DNA of 64,000 nt from Blautia faecicola (GTDB lineage Bacteria; Bacillota; Clostridia; Lachnospirales; Lachnospiraceae), in contig NZ_SDKC01000001.1 in NCBI RefSeq assembly GCF_004123145.1, positions 1,631,501 through 1,695,500 on the forward strand. The letters are read 5' to 3'. The first letter of the stretch is position 1; each line of letters opens with the position of its first letter. The position numbers and the translations under genes are program-made. This document shows, piece by piece, positions 51,204 to 61,506 of the stretch. Below the pieces are notes generated by a model, which searched no databases, had not been told where the DNA came from, and saw only the letters and a program-made list of their open reading frames with translations.

Positions 51204-53933
51204 TTGAACTCAAAAATATCAACAAATGTATTTGAAGAGGCCGGAATAACACCGGAGACTCTTATAAAACTGGGACTTCCGCAAGACAGCAGGTCATTAT
51301 CGCCGATGATGGTCCATTACTGTCAGACGAAGTGTGCGTATAAAGATTCGATTCTTTTTTATCGCCTCGGAGACTTTTATGAAATGTTTTTTGAGGATGC
51401 GAAAACGGTCTCCCGTGAGCTCGAACTTACACTTACCGGCAAAGACTGTGGGCTTTCTGAACGGGCTCCGATGTGCGGGATTCCGTATCACGCAGCAGAA
51501 ACATATATCAATCGTCTGATCGATAAAGGGTATAAGGTAGCCATCTGCGAACAGGTAGAGGATCCGAAAACGGCAAAGGGAATCGTAAAAAGAGAAGTGA
51601 CCCGTGTTGTGACACCGGGAACGAATCTTAATATGCAGGAACTGGATGAAGGAAAGAATAATTATCTGATGGCCATCGTATGTGTGGGAGATCATTTTGG
51701 GGTATCCACTGCAGATATCACAACCGGTGACTGCTATGTGACAGAGATTGATGAGGAGCGGAAACTCTGGGATGAGATCAATAAGTTCCTTCCGGCAGAA
51801 ATCATCTGTAATGATGCCTTTCTGGTCTCCGGCGTGGATGTGGACGACCTGAGGAACCGTCTGCATATCTCTGTATTTGCACTGGAATCCTGGTATTTTG
51901 GAGATGATCTGTGTAAGCAGACATTACTGGAACATTTTAAGATTTCCTCTCTTGAGGGGCTTGGACTGGCTGATTATGATAGCGGTGTGATCGCAGCCGG
52001 TTCCCTGTTCCGGTATCTTCTGGATACCCAGAAAAACACCATGGAGCATATGAATAAAATTATCCCGTATACTACAGACCGCTATATGGTCATCGACAGT
52101 TCTTCGAGAAGAAACCTGGAACTGGTGGAGACGTTGCGGGAAAAACAGAAACGTGGTTCCCTTCTGTGGGTGTTGGATAAGACGAAAACAGCTATGGGTG
52201 CCCGTATGCTGCGAAACTTTGTGGAACAGCCGTTGATTGATGCGGATGCGATCAACGAACGGCTGGATGCGGTGACGGAACTGAATATGCAGGCGATGCT
52301 TCGCGAGGAGATCCGTGAATACCTGAATCCGGTATACGATCTGGAACGTCTGGTCAGCCGGATCAGTTATCGATCTGCGAATCCGAGAGACTTGCTGGCA
52401 TTTAAAAGTTCTCTGGAGATGATCCCGCATATTAAAAATCTGCTGGCGAATTTTACCAGTCCGCTGCTGGTTCGCATCAACGAACAGATGGACGGTCTGG
52501 AAGATCTGTATTCCCTGCTGGAAGCATCGATCACCGAAGATCCGCCGCTGGCAGTCAAAGAGGGCGGAATTATCCGGGAAGGTTATAACGAGCAGGTAGA
52601 TACCTACCGGAACTCCAAAACGCAGGGAAAATCCTGGCTGGCACAGCTGGAAGCTGAAGAAAAAGAAAAAACCGGTATCCGGAATCTGAAGATCAAATAC
52701 AACAAGGTATTTGGCTATTACTTGGAAGTGACCAACAGCTTTAAAGATCTGGTGCCGGAATACTATACAAGAAAACAGACACTAACGAACGCCGAGCGGT
52801 ATATCACGCCGAAGTTAAAAGAACTCGAAGATATGATTCTTGGTGCAGAAGATAAATTATTTGCTCTGGAATACGATCTGTTCTGTCAGGTGCGAGAAGA
52901 ACTTGCTGCGCAGATTCCACGGATCCAGGAGACCGCGAAGGCGATCGCACAGCTGGATGTCTATGCATCATTATCCGTGGTTGCTCAGCGCAATAACTAT
53001 GTACGCCCGACCGTCAATACAAAAGGCGTGATCGACATCAAAAATGGTCGTCATCCGGTTGTCGAAAAGATGATCAACAACGACATGTTTATCGCGAATG
53101 ACACCTATCTGGACAACGGAAGCAAGCGTGTCTCCGTCATCACCGGACCGAACATGGCAGGAAAATCCACGTATATGCGGCAGACTGCCCTGATCGTTCT
53201 GATGGCACAGATCGGTTCTTTCGTTCCGGCAGAGAAAGCAAAGATCGGTGTGGTAGACCGTATTTTCACCCGTGTCGGAGCTTCGGACGACCTGGCCAGC
53301 GGACAGAGTACGTTCATGGTGGAGATGACCGAGGTGGCTAATATTCTTCGTAATGCGACTGCAAAGAGTCTGCTGATCTTGGATGAGATCGGTCGCGGAA
53401 CCAGTACCTTTGACGGACTTTCGATTGCATGGGCAGTTATCGAACACATCAGTAATACGAAACTTTTGGGAGCGAAAACGCTGTTTGCTACGCACTATCA
53501 CGAACTGACGGAACTGGAAGGAAAGATTCCGGGTGTCAATAATTACTGCATTGCGGTCAAAGAACGGGGCGATGATATCGTATTTTTACGAAAGATCGTA
53601 AAGGGCGGCGCAGATAAGAGTTATGGTATTCAGGTGGCAAAACTTGCCGGTGTTCCGGACAGTGTTCTGAATCGTGCCAAAGAGCTGGTGGATGAACTGG
53701 TACATACGGATATCACCAGCACCTTTAAAGATCTGGCGGAAAGTTCCAGAAAGACAAAACCGAAAGCCGTACATTATGACGAGGTGGATCTCGAACAGAT
53801 TTCCCTGTTTGATACGGTACAGGATCAGGATATTATAGAAGAACTGAAAAAACTGGATATCACGACGCTGACGCCGATGGATGCGATGAATACCTTATAT
53901 CGGTTACAGAATAAATTAAAGAATCGCTGGTAA
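51204..53933 (+). CDS. mutS: DNA mismatch repair protein MutS
   Basis: MutS recognises mismatches and recruits MutL. This 909-residue protein has all domains: mismatch-binding FYRLGDFYEMFFEDA (Phe-Tyr-Glu mismatch contacts in the usual F-x-E region), connector, lever/clamp, and the ATPase with GPNMAGKSTYMRQ (P-loop), LLILDEIGRGTSTFDG (Walker B) and ATHYHEL. The start is TTG 51204: an in-frame TAG lies at 51183, AGAGG is ~12 bases before the TTG, and the internal ATG at 51306 would remove the conserved LSP preceding MM. That leaves an unusual ~32-residue N-terminal extension. mutL follows after 37 bases. Confidence 0.93.
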   Translation: MNSKISTNVFEEAGITPETLIKLGLPQDSRSLSPMMVHYCQTKCAYKDSILFYRLGDFYEMFFEDAKTVSRELELTLTGKDCGLSERAPMCGIPYHAAETYINRLIDKGYKVAICEQVEDPKTAKGIVKREVTRVVTPGTNLNMQELDEGKNNYLMAIVCVGDHFGVSTADITTGDCYVTEIDEERKLWDEINKFLPAEIICNDAFLVSGVDVDDLRNRLHISVFALESWYFGDDLCKQTLLEHFKISSLEGLGLADYDSGVIAAGSLFRYLLDTQKNTMEHMNKIIPYTTDRYMVIDSSSRRNLELVETLREKQKRGSLLWVLDKTKTAMGARMLRNFVEQPLIDADAINERLDAVTELNMQAMLREEIREYLNPVYDLERLVSRISYRSANPRDLLAFKSSLEMIPHIKNLLANFTSPLLVRINEQMDGLEDLYSLLEASITEDPPLAVKEGGIIREGYNEQVDTYRNSKTQGKSWLAQLEAEEKEKTGIRNLKIKYNKVFGYYLEVTNSFKDLVPEYYTRKQTLTNAERYITPKLKELEDMILGAEDKLFALEYDLFCQVREELAAQIPRIQETAKAIAQLDVYASLSVVAQRNNYVRPTVNTKGVIDIKNGRHPVVEKMINNDMFIANDTYLDNGSKRVSVITGPNMAGKSTYMRQTALIVLMAQIGSFVPAEKAKIGVVDRIFTRVGASDDLASGQSTFMVEMTEVANILRNATAKSLLILDEIGRGTSTFDGLSIAWAVIEHISNTKLLGAKTLFATHYHELTELEGKIPGVNNYCIAVKERGDDIVFLRKIVKGGADKSYGIQVAKLAGVPDSVLNRAKELVDELVHTDITSTFKDLAESSRKTKPKAVHYDEVDLEQISLFDTVQDQDIIEELKKLDITTLTPMDAMNTLYRLQNKLKNRW

Positions 53934-53970
53934 ATGACAGTATTTTACAGATTAGGAAGGAAATGGATCG

Positions 53971-56232
53971 ATGAAACGACAGATTTCAGTCTTGGATCAG
54001 AGTACAATTGATAAAATAGCAGCGGGAGAAGTGGTCGAGCGCCCTTCTTCGGTTGTCAAAGAACTGGTGGAAAATGCCATTGATGCAGGGGCAAGTGCGA
54101 TTACCGTCGAGATCAAGGAAGGCGGTACGACATTTATCCGCATCACCGATAACGGTGCAGGAATCGACAAAGAACAGGTTCCGCTGGCATTTCTTCGCCA
54201 TGCGACCAGCAAGATCCGCAAAGTGGAAGATCTTTCACTGATCTCTTCTCTGGGTTTCCGTGGTGAGGCTCTTTCGAGTATCGCTGCAGTGTCCCGCGTG
54301 GAACTGATCACGAAGCCGCATGAACAGCTGATCGGCGTCCGCTATCAGATAGAGGGCGGTATGGAAAAAGGCATGGAAGAGATCGGGGCGCCGGATGGAA
54401 CGACCTTTCTGATCCGTGATCTGTTTTATAATACACCGGCGAGGGCAAAATTCTTAAAGACACCGACCACGGAAGCCGGATATATCAGCAGTTTTATCGA
54501 GCAGCTGGCGCTGTCGCATCCCCATATTTCTTTCAAATACATGCAGAACGGACAGACAAAGCTGCACACTTCCGGGAATAACAATCTGAAAGAAGCGATT
54601 TATCAGATTTACGGAAGGGATATTACCCGGGAACTGATCGAGATCCACACGAAAGACCGGGATGAGACGATCCGGATCGATGGATTTATCGGAAAACCGG
54701 TGATCTCGAGAGGAAACCGTAATTTTGAAAATTATTACGTCAATGGACGGTATGTGAAAAGTAAAATTGTGACAAAAGCGGTGGAAGATGCCTATCATAC
54801 GTTTATGATGCAGCACAAGTATCCGTTTACCTGTCTGCATATCCAGATCAAAGGTTCGGATGTGGATGTCAATGTGCATCCGACCAAGATGGAAGTACGT
54901 TTTTCCAATCAGGAGCTGGTCTACCGGCAGATCTATCAGGCAATTTTACAGGGATTGCAGCACAAGGAACTGATCCCGCAGGTGACGATCGGAAAAGAGC
55001 GTCCTGCCGGTCGTCCCAGTCAGGGGGCTGCGCCGGAGCCTTTTGAGGTGCAGCGCCGACAGATCGAACAACCGAGAGGATACCAGATGCAGCGGAAGGT
55101 GCAGCCTGGAGAGTTGAAAAGTCGTGTGGTTGAAACTAACACAGGTTCTGCATCGGCGATTGTTGCGCCTGCATCCTCTTTCACAAAAGCACCATCGGCG
55201 GCAGCCGGTAATGGTTCGATGGTAAGGGAGCAGGGAACCGGATTTTACGGAGAAAAACGGGAGACTGGAAGCGGTAATGAGAATCTGGTGCGCCCGAATC
55301 TGAACTTACAGGTGGAACAACCTGTCTCAAAGGAAAAAGACAAGAAAACAGACTCCCCGGTTGCCATCAAGCAGACTGAGAATAAAGTGTTTCTTCATTC
55401 AACAGATACAGGAAAAGAAAATTGTTCGGTCACAGAGGAAGAGACAGACGGGAACAGAACGGCAAAACAGCCAGGTGTGTCCGGGCAGATGCCAGAACAA
55501 AAGATTTCCGCGGAATCAGATAATAGTAATCGTGCACAGAACTTACAGAATGTTTCCGTACAGCCGAAAACCCAGGAAACTTCCCCGGCTCCGGTTGTCC
55601 AGAAAGCCGAACAGATGGATCTTTTCGACGGAAAACTGCTAAGCCCGGAAGCAAAAAAACATCATAAGATCATCGGGCAGGTCTTTGACACTTACTGGCT
55701 GGTACAAATGGAAGATAAACTGTATATCATCGACCAGCATGCAGCGCACGAAAAAGTGCTGTATGAGCGGATCGTAAAAGAAATGAAAGCGCGAAACGTG
55801 ACGTCCCAGATCGTCAGCCCGCCGATCATCATTTCTCTGAATCTCGAAGAACAGGAGAAAATGAAAAAGTATCAGAAGATTTTTGAAACGCTTGGATTCG
55901 AGATTGAATCCTTTGGCGGACGGGATTACAGTATTCGGGCGGTTCCACAGAATTTGTTTGGCATGACGGAACAGGGATTTTTCATCGAGGTGCTGGATCA
56001 TCTGGAGGAAGATCCGTCTTCGAAAACACTGGAGGTACTCTCAGACCGTATGGCGACCATGGCGTGTAAGGCAGCAGTAAAAGGAAACCAGAGATTATCT
56101 TTCCGGGAGACAGAAGCGCTGATCGATGAACTGCTGCAGCTGGAGAACCCGTATAACTGTCCGCATGGACGCCCGACGATCATTTCCATGACAAAATACG
56201 AACTGGAAAAGAAATTTAAGCGAATTGTGTAG
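53971..56232 (+). CDS. mutL: DNA mismatch repair protein MutL (endonuclease type)
   Basis: This 753-residue protein has the GHKL ATPase domain (KELVENAIDAGA, DNGAGI, LGFRGEAL, then GTT.LIRDLFYNTPAR) and a C-terminal domain carrying the nicking motif DQHAAHEKVLYE and the zinc-site block CPHGRP. So it is the endonuclease type used by bacteria without MutH. Between them, residues ~350-545 are a long Gln/Pro/Ser/Lys-rich linker, larger than in many homologues. KAEQMDLFDGK just before the C-terminal domain resembles a beta-clamp-binding motif (QxxLF type). miaA begins 9 bases after its stop. Confidence 0.94.
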   Translation: MKRQISVLDQSTIDKIAAGEVVERPSSVVKELVENAIDAGASAITVEIKEGGTTFIRITDNGAGIDKEQVPLAFLRHATSKIRKVEDLSLISSLGFRGEALSSIAAVSRVELITKPHEQLIGVRYQIEGGMEKGMEEIGAPDGTTFLIRDLFYNTPARAKFLKTPTTEAGYISSFIEQLALSHPHISFKYMQNGQTKLHTSGNNNLKEAIYQIYGRDITRELIEIHTKDRDETIRIDGFIGKPVISRGNRNFENYYVNGRYVKSKIVTKAVEDAYHTFMMQHKYPFTCLHIQIKGSDVDVNVHPTKMEVRFSNQELVYRQIYQAILQGLQHKELIPQVTIGKERPAGRPSQGAAPEPFEVQRRQIEQPRGYQMQRKVQPGELKSRVVETNTGSASAIVAPASSFTKAPSAAAGNGSMVREQGTGFYGEKRETGSGNENLVRPNLNLQVEQPVSKEKDKKTDSPVAIKQTENKVFLHSTDTGKENCSVTEEETDGNRTAKQPGVSGQMPEQKISAESDNSNRAQNLQNVSVQPKTQETSPAPVVQKAEQMDLFDGKLLSPEAKKHHKIIGQVFDTYWLVQMEDKLYIIDQHAAHEKVLYERIVKEMKARNVTSQIVSPPIIISLNLEEQEKMKKYQKIFETLGFEIESFGGRDYSIRAVPQNLFGMTEQGFFIEVLDHLEEDPSSKTLEVLSDRMATMACKAAVKGNQRLSFRETEALIDELLQLENPYNCPHGRPTIISMTKYELEKKFKRIV

Positions 56233-56241
56233 GTGAACAGA

Positions 56242-57189
56242 GTGAAAAAACCTTTGATTATATTAACAGGTCCTACTGCAGTAGGAAAAACAAGTCTCTC
56301 GATCGCGCTTGCCAAAGCAGTAAACGGGGAGATCATTTCCGCGGACTCCATGCAGGTCTATCGCCATATGGACATCGGTTCTGCGAAAATCCGCCCGGAG
56401 GAGATGCATGGAGTTCCCCATCATCTGGTGGACTGTCTGGAGCCGGATGAGGAGTTTAATGTGGTACGGTTTCAGCAGATGGCAAAAGAAGCCATGGAAG
56501 GGATCTATGCGCGTGGGCGGATTCCCGTGCTGGTGGGCGGTACCGGATTCTATATCCAGGCAGTGACCGGGGATATCGATTTTACCGTACACGGAGAGGA
56601 TACGACTTATCGGCGGATGCTGGAAGAAAAGGCAAAGGCCGAGGGTGCGCAGATGCTTCATGAGATGCTTGCCGCTGTGGATCCCGCATCCGCGGAAGCG
56701 ATTCATGCGAACAATGTCAAACGGGTGATCCGCGCTCTGGAATATTATCAGCAGACCGGGAAGCCGATCTCTCAGCATAACGAAGAACAGCGGCAGAAAG
56801 AATCACCATATAATCTGGCATATTTTGTGTTGAATGATGATCGAAGCCGTCTGTATGAGCGCATCGACGCCCGCATCGACCAGATGCTTGATGAGGGACT
56901 GATCGATGAGGTGAAAGCGCTGAAAGAGATGGGGTATCATAAAGGAATGGTGTCCATGCAGGGGCTTGGCTATAAAGAGATTCTTTCCTATCTGGATGGT
57001 ACCTGGTCACTGGAAGAGGCGGTCTATGTATTGAAACGTGATACAAGACATTTCGCCAAACGGCAGATCACCTGGTTTAAGAGAGAACGGCAGGTGGAGT
57101 GGTTTGACAAACAGGAATTTGGCTATGATTCACAGGCGATTCTGGATGCCATGCTTGCGTCGTTAAGAGAGAAAAAAATAATCGAGTGA
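56242..57189 (+). CDS. miaA: tRNA dimethylallyltransferase
   Basis: MiaA transfers the dimethylallyl group to A37 of tRNAs, the step before MiaB. This 315-residue protein has LTGPTAVGKTSLSIALA (P-loop, residues ~7-23), SADSMQVYRHMDIGSAK, VGGTGFYIQAV and the C-terminal FKRERQVEWF. I place the start at GTG 56242, with AGGTG 6-7 bases upstream; another GTG at 56233 overlaps the mutL stop and has no ribosome site. The order mutS-mutL-miaA is widespread in Clostridia. Confidence 0.93.
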   Translation: MKKPLIILTGPTAVGKTSLSIALAKAVNGEIISADSMQVYRHMDIGSAKIRPEEMHGVPHHLVDCLEPDEEFNVVRFQQMAKEAMEGIYARGRIPVLVGGTGFYIQAVTGDIDFTVHGEDTTYRRMLEEKAKAEGAQMLHEMLAAVDPASAEAIHANNVKRVIRALEYYQQTGKPISQHNEEQRQKESPYNLAYFVLNDDRSRLYERIDARIDQMLDEGLIDEVKALKEMGYHKGMVSMQGLGYKEILSYLDGTWSLEEAVYVLKRDTRHFAKRQITWFKRERQVEWFDKQEFGYDSQAILDAMLASLREKKIIE

Positions 57190-57265
57190 ACGTGAAAAGC
57201 CGATAGGTATGAAGTATATATGTAAAATAAATCATAAAATTTACGAAAGGACAGAACAGAAAATT

Positions 57266-58558
57266 ATGGATACAGCAATAACAAAAGAAATGTACAAAGA
57301 AATGGGAATCGACGAGAAAGTTTTTTCTTTCGGACAGGAGATCGCGGAGAGCCTGAAAGAGCGTTTTGAAGAGATTGACCGTGTAGCGGAGTACAATCAG
57401 CTGAAAGTGGTTCATGCCATGCAGCAGTGCCGTGCCAGCGAAGCATGTCTGTATGCTTCCAGCGGTTACGGCTATAACGATGTGGGAAGAGATACCCTCG
57501 AAGAGATCTACGCAGCTACCTTCCATACGGAATCTGCGCTGGTACGTCCACAGATTGCCTGCGGAACCCATGCACTTGCTGTTGCACTTGCCGGAAATCT
57601 GCGCCCGGGAGACGAACTGCTCTCTCCGGTAGGAAAACCGTATGATACGCTGGAAGAAGTGATCGGGATCCGTCCGTCGAACGGTTCTCTGGCAGAATAT
57701 GGTGTTTCTTATCGTCAGGTAGATCTGTTAGAAGACGGAGCCTTTGACTTTGAGAATATCAAAAAAGCCATCAATGAGAAAACAAAACTGGTAACCATCC
57801 AGCGTTCCAAAGGATATCAGACCAGACCGACGCTTTCCGTAGCAAGAATCGGACAGCTGATCAGCTTTATCAAAGAGATTAAACCGGATGTGATCTGCAT
57901 GGTAGATAACTGTTACGGCGAGTTTGTAGAAACGATCGAACCTACCGATGTGGGTGCAGATCTGATCGTTGGCTCTCTGATCAAGAATCCGGGCGGCGGA
58001 CTGGCTCCGATCGGTGGTTATATTGCAGGTAAGAAAGAATATGTAGATAATGCTGCGTATCGTCTGACTTCCCCGGGACTGGGAAAAGAAGTCGGTGCAA
58101 CGCTTGGTGTCAACCAGTCTTTCTATCAGGGATTTTTCCTTGCACCGACGGTCACTGCTTCCGCACTGAAAGGTGCGATCTTTGCGGCAAATGTCTATGA
58201 GCGTCTTGGATTTGCCGTGGTTCCGAACAGTACGGAGAGCCGCCACGATATCATTCAGGCGGTAACGTTCGGAGCACCGGAAAAAGTGATTGCGTTCTGT
58301 AAGGGTATTCAGGCAGCGGCACCGATCGACAGTTATGTAGATCCGGAACCGTGGGCAATGCCGGGATACGACAGCGATGTCATCATGGCAGCAGGGGCCT
58401 TTGTGCAGGGATCTTCGATTGAACTGAGTGCCGACGGACCGATCAAACCGCCATATGCGGTATATTTCCAGGGTGGACTGACCTGGCAGCATGCGAAACT
58501 TGGTATTATGATGAGTTTACAGAAATTATATGAAAAAGGACTGGTAGAACTTTCATGA
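57266..58558 (+). CDS. Methionine gamma-lyase family PLP protein (YnbB-like)
   Basis: This 430-residue fold-type I PLP enzyme belongs to the PF06838 family, sometimes labelled aluminium resistance protein. It shows ASSGYGYNDVGRDTLEEIYA, FHTESALVRPQIACGTHAL, DNCYGEFVE (Asp contacting the PLP ring), and GSLIKNPGGGLAPIGGY (the Lys that would bind PLP). The reaction and substrate are not firmly established. ATG 57266 has GAAAGGA ahead of it. It commonly follows miaA in this phylum, as here (76 bases after it). It overlaps the next gene by 4 bases. Confidence 0.9.
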   Translation: MDTAITKEMYKEMGIDEKVFSFGQEIAESLKERFEEIDRVAEYNQLKVVHAMQQCRASEACLYASSGYGYNDVGRDTLEEIYAATFHTESALVRPQIACGTHALAVALAGNLRPGDELLSPVGKPYDTLEEVIGIRPSNGSLAEYGVSYRQVDLLEDGAFDFENIKKAINEKTKLVTIQRSKGYQTRPTLSVARIGQLISFIKEIKPDVICMVDNCYGEFVETIEPTDVGADLIVGSLIKNPGGGLAPIGGYIAGKKEYVDNAAYRLTSPGLGKEVGATLGVNQSFYQGFFLAPTVTASALKGAIFAANVYERLGFAVVPNSTESRHDIIQAVTFGAPEKVIAFCKGIQAAAPIDSYVDPEPWAMPGYDSDVIMAAGAFVQGSSIELSADGPIKPPYAVYFQGGLTWQHAKLGIMMSLQKLYEKGLVELS

Positions 58559-59745
58559 AAAAAGTTGTGATCATAGGCGGCGGGGCTTCCGGAATGATGG
58601 CAGCGATCCAGGCCGCCCGGACGGGAGCAGCGGTTACGCTTTTAGAGCACAATGAAAAACCGGGGAAAAAGATTCTTGCGACAGGAAACGGACGGTGTAA
58701 TCTGACCAATCTCGTACAGGAACCTTCTCGTTATCGAAGCAGTCAGCCGGATTTTCCATGGAAAATTATCACACAGTACCCATTAGAAGATACACTGGCA
58801 TTTTTCTCAGAACTTGGGATCTATACGAAGAACCGGAATGGCTGGGTCTACCCGTACAGTGATCAGGCGGCAGGTGTCGCTCAGGTTCTGGAGCTGGAAG
58901 CCCGGCATCAGAAAGTAAAGATCAAAACAACGGAAGAAGTGACCGATATTCTCCGGGAAGACGGACAGTATCTGGTCAAGACGGCAACCTGGCAGTATCC
59001 GTGCGACAGCGTGATCATCTCCTGCGGAAGCTCGGCATCAAACGTGGAAGGAAGCAGCACAACAGGGTACGAACTGGCAGAAAAACTGGGACATACGGTG
59101 GTAAAACCGCTTCCGTCTCTGTGCGGCATCCGTGGAAAAGACAATTATTATGCCAAATGGGCAGGAAGCCGGATGGACGGACGCATCACGTTAGAGATAG
59201 ATGGAGAAACGGTCGGAGAAGAACAGGGTGAAATTTTATTTACAGAATATGGAATCTCCGGAATCGGTGTCTTTCAGCTGAGCCGTTATGCGGTGCGCGG
59301 AACAGACGAGGGAAAAATAGCCACTTATCATCTGGATCTGATGCCGCAGCTGACAAAAGAAGAACTGGTAAAGCTTTTGCTGGACAGACAGCAGGCGGGA
59401 TCTTATAAAAATCCGCAGGAATTGCTGATCGGACTGCTTCCGCGGAAAATGATAGATGTCCTGGTGAAAAAAACGTATGAACCGGAGAAAATTGCCGAAC
59501 GATTAAAGGACTGGCAGGTTCCGGTGAAAGGCGCTTATGCGCTTCAGCAGGCACAGATCTGTTCCGGCGGTGTGGATCCGCGGGAACTGACAGAGCAGCT
59601 GGAATCGCGGCTGCATCCGAGCATTTATTTTACGGGAGAAGTGATCGACGTGGATGGTCCGTGCGGAGGATATAATCTGCAATGGGCATGGTCGAGCGGA
59701 GCGGTTGCCGGAAGAGCGGCAGCAGAAGAAGGGAGAGCGTTATGA
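58555..59745 (+). CDS. NAD(P)/FAD-dependent oxidoreductase, HI0933/BaiN-like
   Basis: This 396-residue flavoprotein has the N-terminal dinucleotide motif VVIIGGGASGMMAAIQAA (GGGASG at residues 7-12), GKKILATGNGRCNLTN (family hallmark), and the C-terminal FAD block TGEVIDVDGPCGGYNLQWAWSSG (cut: GEVIDVDGPCGGYNLQ). Relatives include BaiN of bile-acid dehydroxylation and aminoacetone oxidase-like proteins, but most members have no known substrate. It overlaps the genes on both sides by 4 bases, so translation is coupled. Confidence 0.9.
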   Translation: MKKVVIIGGGASGMMAAIQAARTGAAVTLLEHNEKPGKKILATGNGRCNLTNLVQEPSRYRSSQPDFPWKIITQYPLEDTLAFFSELGIYTKNRNGWVYPYSDQAAGVAQVLELEARHQKVKIKTTEEVTDILREDGQYLVKTATWQYPCDSVIISCGSSASNVEGSSTTGYELAEKLGHTVVKPLPSLCGIRGKDNYYAKWAGSRMDGRITLEIDGETVGEEQGEILFTEYGISGIGVFQLSRYAVRGTDEGKIATYHLDLMPQLTKEELVKLLLDRQQAGSYKNPQELLIGLLPRKMIDVLVKKTYEPEKIAERLKDWQVPVKGAYALQQAQICSGGVDPRELTEQLESRLHPSIYFTGEVIDVDGPCGGYNLQWAWSSGAVAGRAAAEEGRAL

Positions 59746-61394
59746 TTTGTATTTCACAGTTAAAACTGCCGGTGGGACATACCACAGAGGCACTGGAAAA
59801 AAAGATCTGTCAGCAGTTAAAGATCAAAAAAGAAGAACTCTCTTCCTGGCAGATCGTGCGCCGGTCTCTGGATGCCCGGAAGAAACCGGATCTGAAATTT
59901 GTCTATGTAATCGATGTGGATACACCGAAAGAGCGAAAAATTCTCCACCGTGTGCAAAAGGTTAACGATAAATATATTATGTTAACAAAAAGGACGGAGT
60001 ATCAGTTCCCGACGGGAGGAAGCGAGAAATTACAGCAGCCGCCGGTTGTGATCGGAAGCGGTCCGGCAGGACTGTTCTGTGCATGGATGCTTGCAAAAGC
60101 AGGACTTCGCCCGGTGGTCTATGAGCGTGGAGAAAAGGCGGCGGAACGAAAGAAAACCGTCGATCAGTACTGGAAAGATGGCATCCTTGATCCGAACAGT
60201 AATGTACAGTTCGGAGAAGGCGGTGCGGGTACATTTTCCGACGGAAAGTTAAACACGCTGGTAAAAGATCCGGTGGGACGCCACAGAAAAGTTCTGGAGA
60301 TTTTTGTACAGGGCGGTGCGCCGGAACATATTTTATATGAACAGAAACCGCATCTCGGTACAGATCAGCTGATCGGGATCGTGACATCTCTGCGGGAACA
60401 GATCGAACAGATGGGTGGAAGCTTCTGTTTTACAAAAAAAGTGACGGATCTGGACATCCGCGATGGAAAGATATGCCGGATCCAGCTCAATGACAGTGAG
60501 TGGGTGGAAACACAGGTTTGTATCGCCGCGATCGGTCACAGTGCCAGAGATACTTTCCGGATGCTGAAAAAACATGGAATCGCGATGGAAGCAAAATCAT
60601 TTGCCGTAGGTGTGCGTATCGAACATCCGCAGGAGATGATCAATCGGAGTCAGTATGGACGACCGGAAGTAAAAGAACTTGGCGCGGCAAATTATAAACT
60701 GACACATCAGCTGGAAAATGGCAGAGGAATCTATTCGTTCTGCATGTGTCCGGGCGGTTATGTGGTAGATGCCTCTTCGGAAAAAGGGTATCTGGCAGTC
60801 AACGGTATGAGCTACCAGGCGAGGGACAGCCGGAATGCGAACAGTGCCATGATCGTAACGGTTTCACCGCAGGATTATGTGACCTACGGTATGGATTATC
60901 TGCAGCGGATGGGCGAAGACGCTCTTGCAGCCACATTGGATCAGAATCCACTGGCAGGAATGTATTTTCAGCGGTATCTGGAACAGAAAGCATATCAGAT
61001 GCATGAAGGAAAGATTCCGGTGCAGACATACGGGGATTTTCATGATAAAAAAGAAACCAAAGCGTTCGGCGATGTAGAACCGTGTATCCGGGGACGGTAT
61101 GCGATGAGCAATCTGCGGGAGATTTTCCCGGATTTTCTGGCGGAATCGCTGGATCTTGGAATTGCTGCCTGTGGAAGAAAGATTCACGGATTTGACCGCC
61201 CGGACGCAGTGCTTTCCGGTGTGGAGAGCAGAACATCCTCTCCGGTACGGATCCCGCGAAATGAGCAGATGGAAGGCAATATCGAAGGCTTTTATCCATG
61301 TGGCGAGGGCGCCGGTTATGCGGGTGGAATCACATCGGCTGCCATGGACGGGCTGCGGGTTGCGGAGGCAGTCTGCAAAAAGTATTGTATATAG
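59742..61394 (+). CDS. FAD-dependent oxidoreductase, COG2509-like
   Basis: This 550-residue protein has an N-terminal ~95-residue module (ISQLKLPVGHTTEALEKKIC...), then the FAD-binding motif VVIGSGPAGLFCAWMLA (GSGPAG), NVQFGEGGAGTFSDGKLNT (signature of this family), and the C-terminal PCGEGAGYAGGITSAAMDG. It is a predicted dehydrogenase with unknown substrate. ATG 59742 overlaps the previous stop (ATGA); the longer frame upstream is antisense-like coding of the neighbour and has no ribosome site. It ends the mutS-led gene run. Confidence 0.9.
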   Translation: MICISQLKLPVGHTTEALEKKICQQLKIKKEELSSWQIVRRSLDARKKPDLKFVYVIDVDTPKERKILHRVQKVNDKYIMLTKRTEYQFPTGGSEKLQQPPVVIGSGPAGLFCAWMLAKAGLRPVVYERGEKAAERKKTVDQYWKDGILDPNSNVQFGEGGAGTFSDGKLNTLVKDPVGRHRKVLEIFVQGGAPEHILYEQKPHLGTDQLIGIVTSLREQIEQMGGSFCFTKKVTDLDIRDGKICRIQLNDSEWVETQVCIAAIGHSARDTFRMLKKHGIAMEAKSFAVGVRIEHPQEMINRSQYGRPEVKELGAANYKLTHQLENGRGIYSFCMCPGGYVVDASSEKGYLAVNGMSYQARDSRNANSAMIVTVSPQDYVTYGMDYLQRMGEDALAATLDQNPLAGMYFQRYLEQKAYQMHEGKIPVQTYGDFHDKKETKAFGDVEPCIRGRYAMSNLREIFPDFLAESLDLGIAACGRKIHGFDRPDAVLSGVESRTSSPVRIPRNEQMEGNIEGFYPCGEGAGYAGGITSAAMDGLRVAEAVCKKYCI

Positions 61395-61411
61395 CAGCGC
61401 TTATAGCGCTC

Positions 61412-61440
61412 TTGAATTCACAGAAAATCTATGATAAGAT
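61412..61440 (+). promoter_or_regulatory. Promoter of radC-mreBC
   Basis: TTGAAT at 61412-61417 and TAAGAT at 61435-61440, spacer 17. An AGCGC..GCGCT inverted repeat (about 61395-61410) lies just upstream. Confidence 0.7.
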
Positions 61441-61506
61441 AAATCAAAGTCTGGCAAACAGACTTTCGCTCTCCGCCTGAAGAGATCCTGGCAAGGAGAG
61501 ATATAT

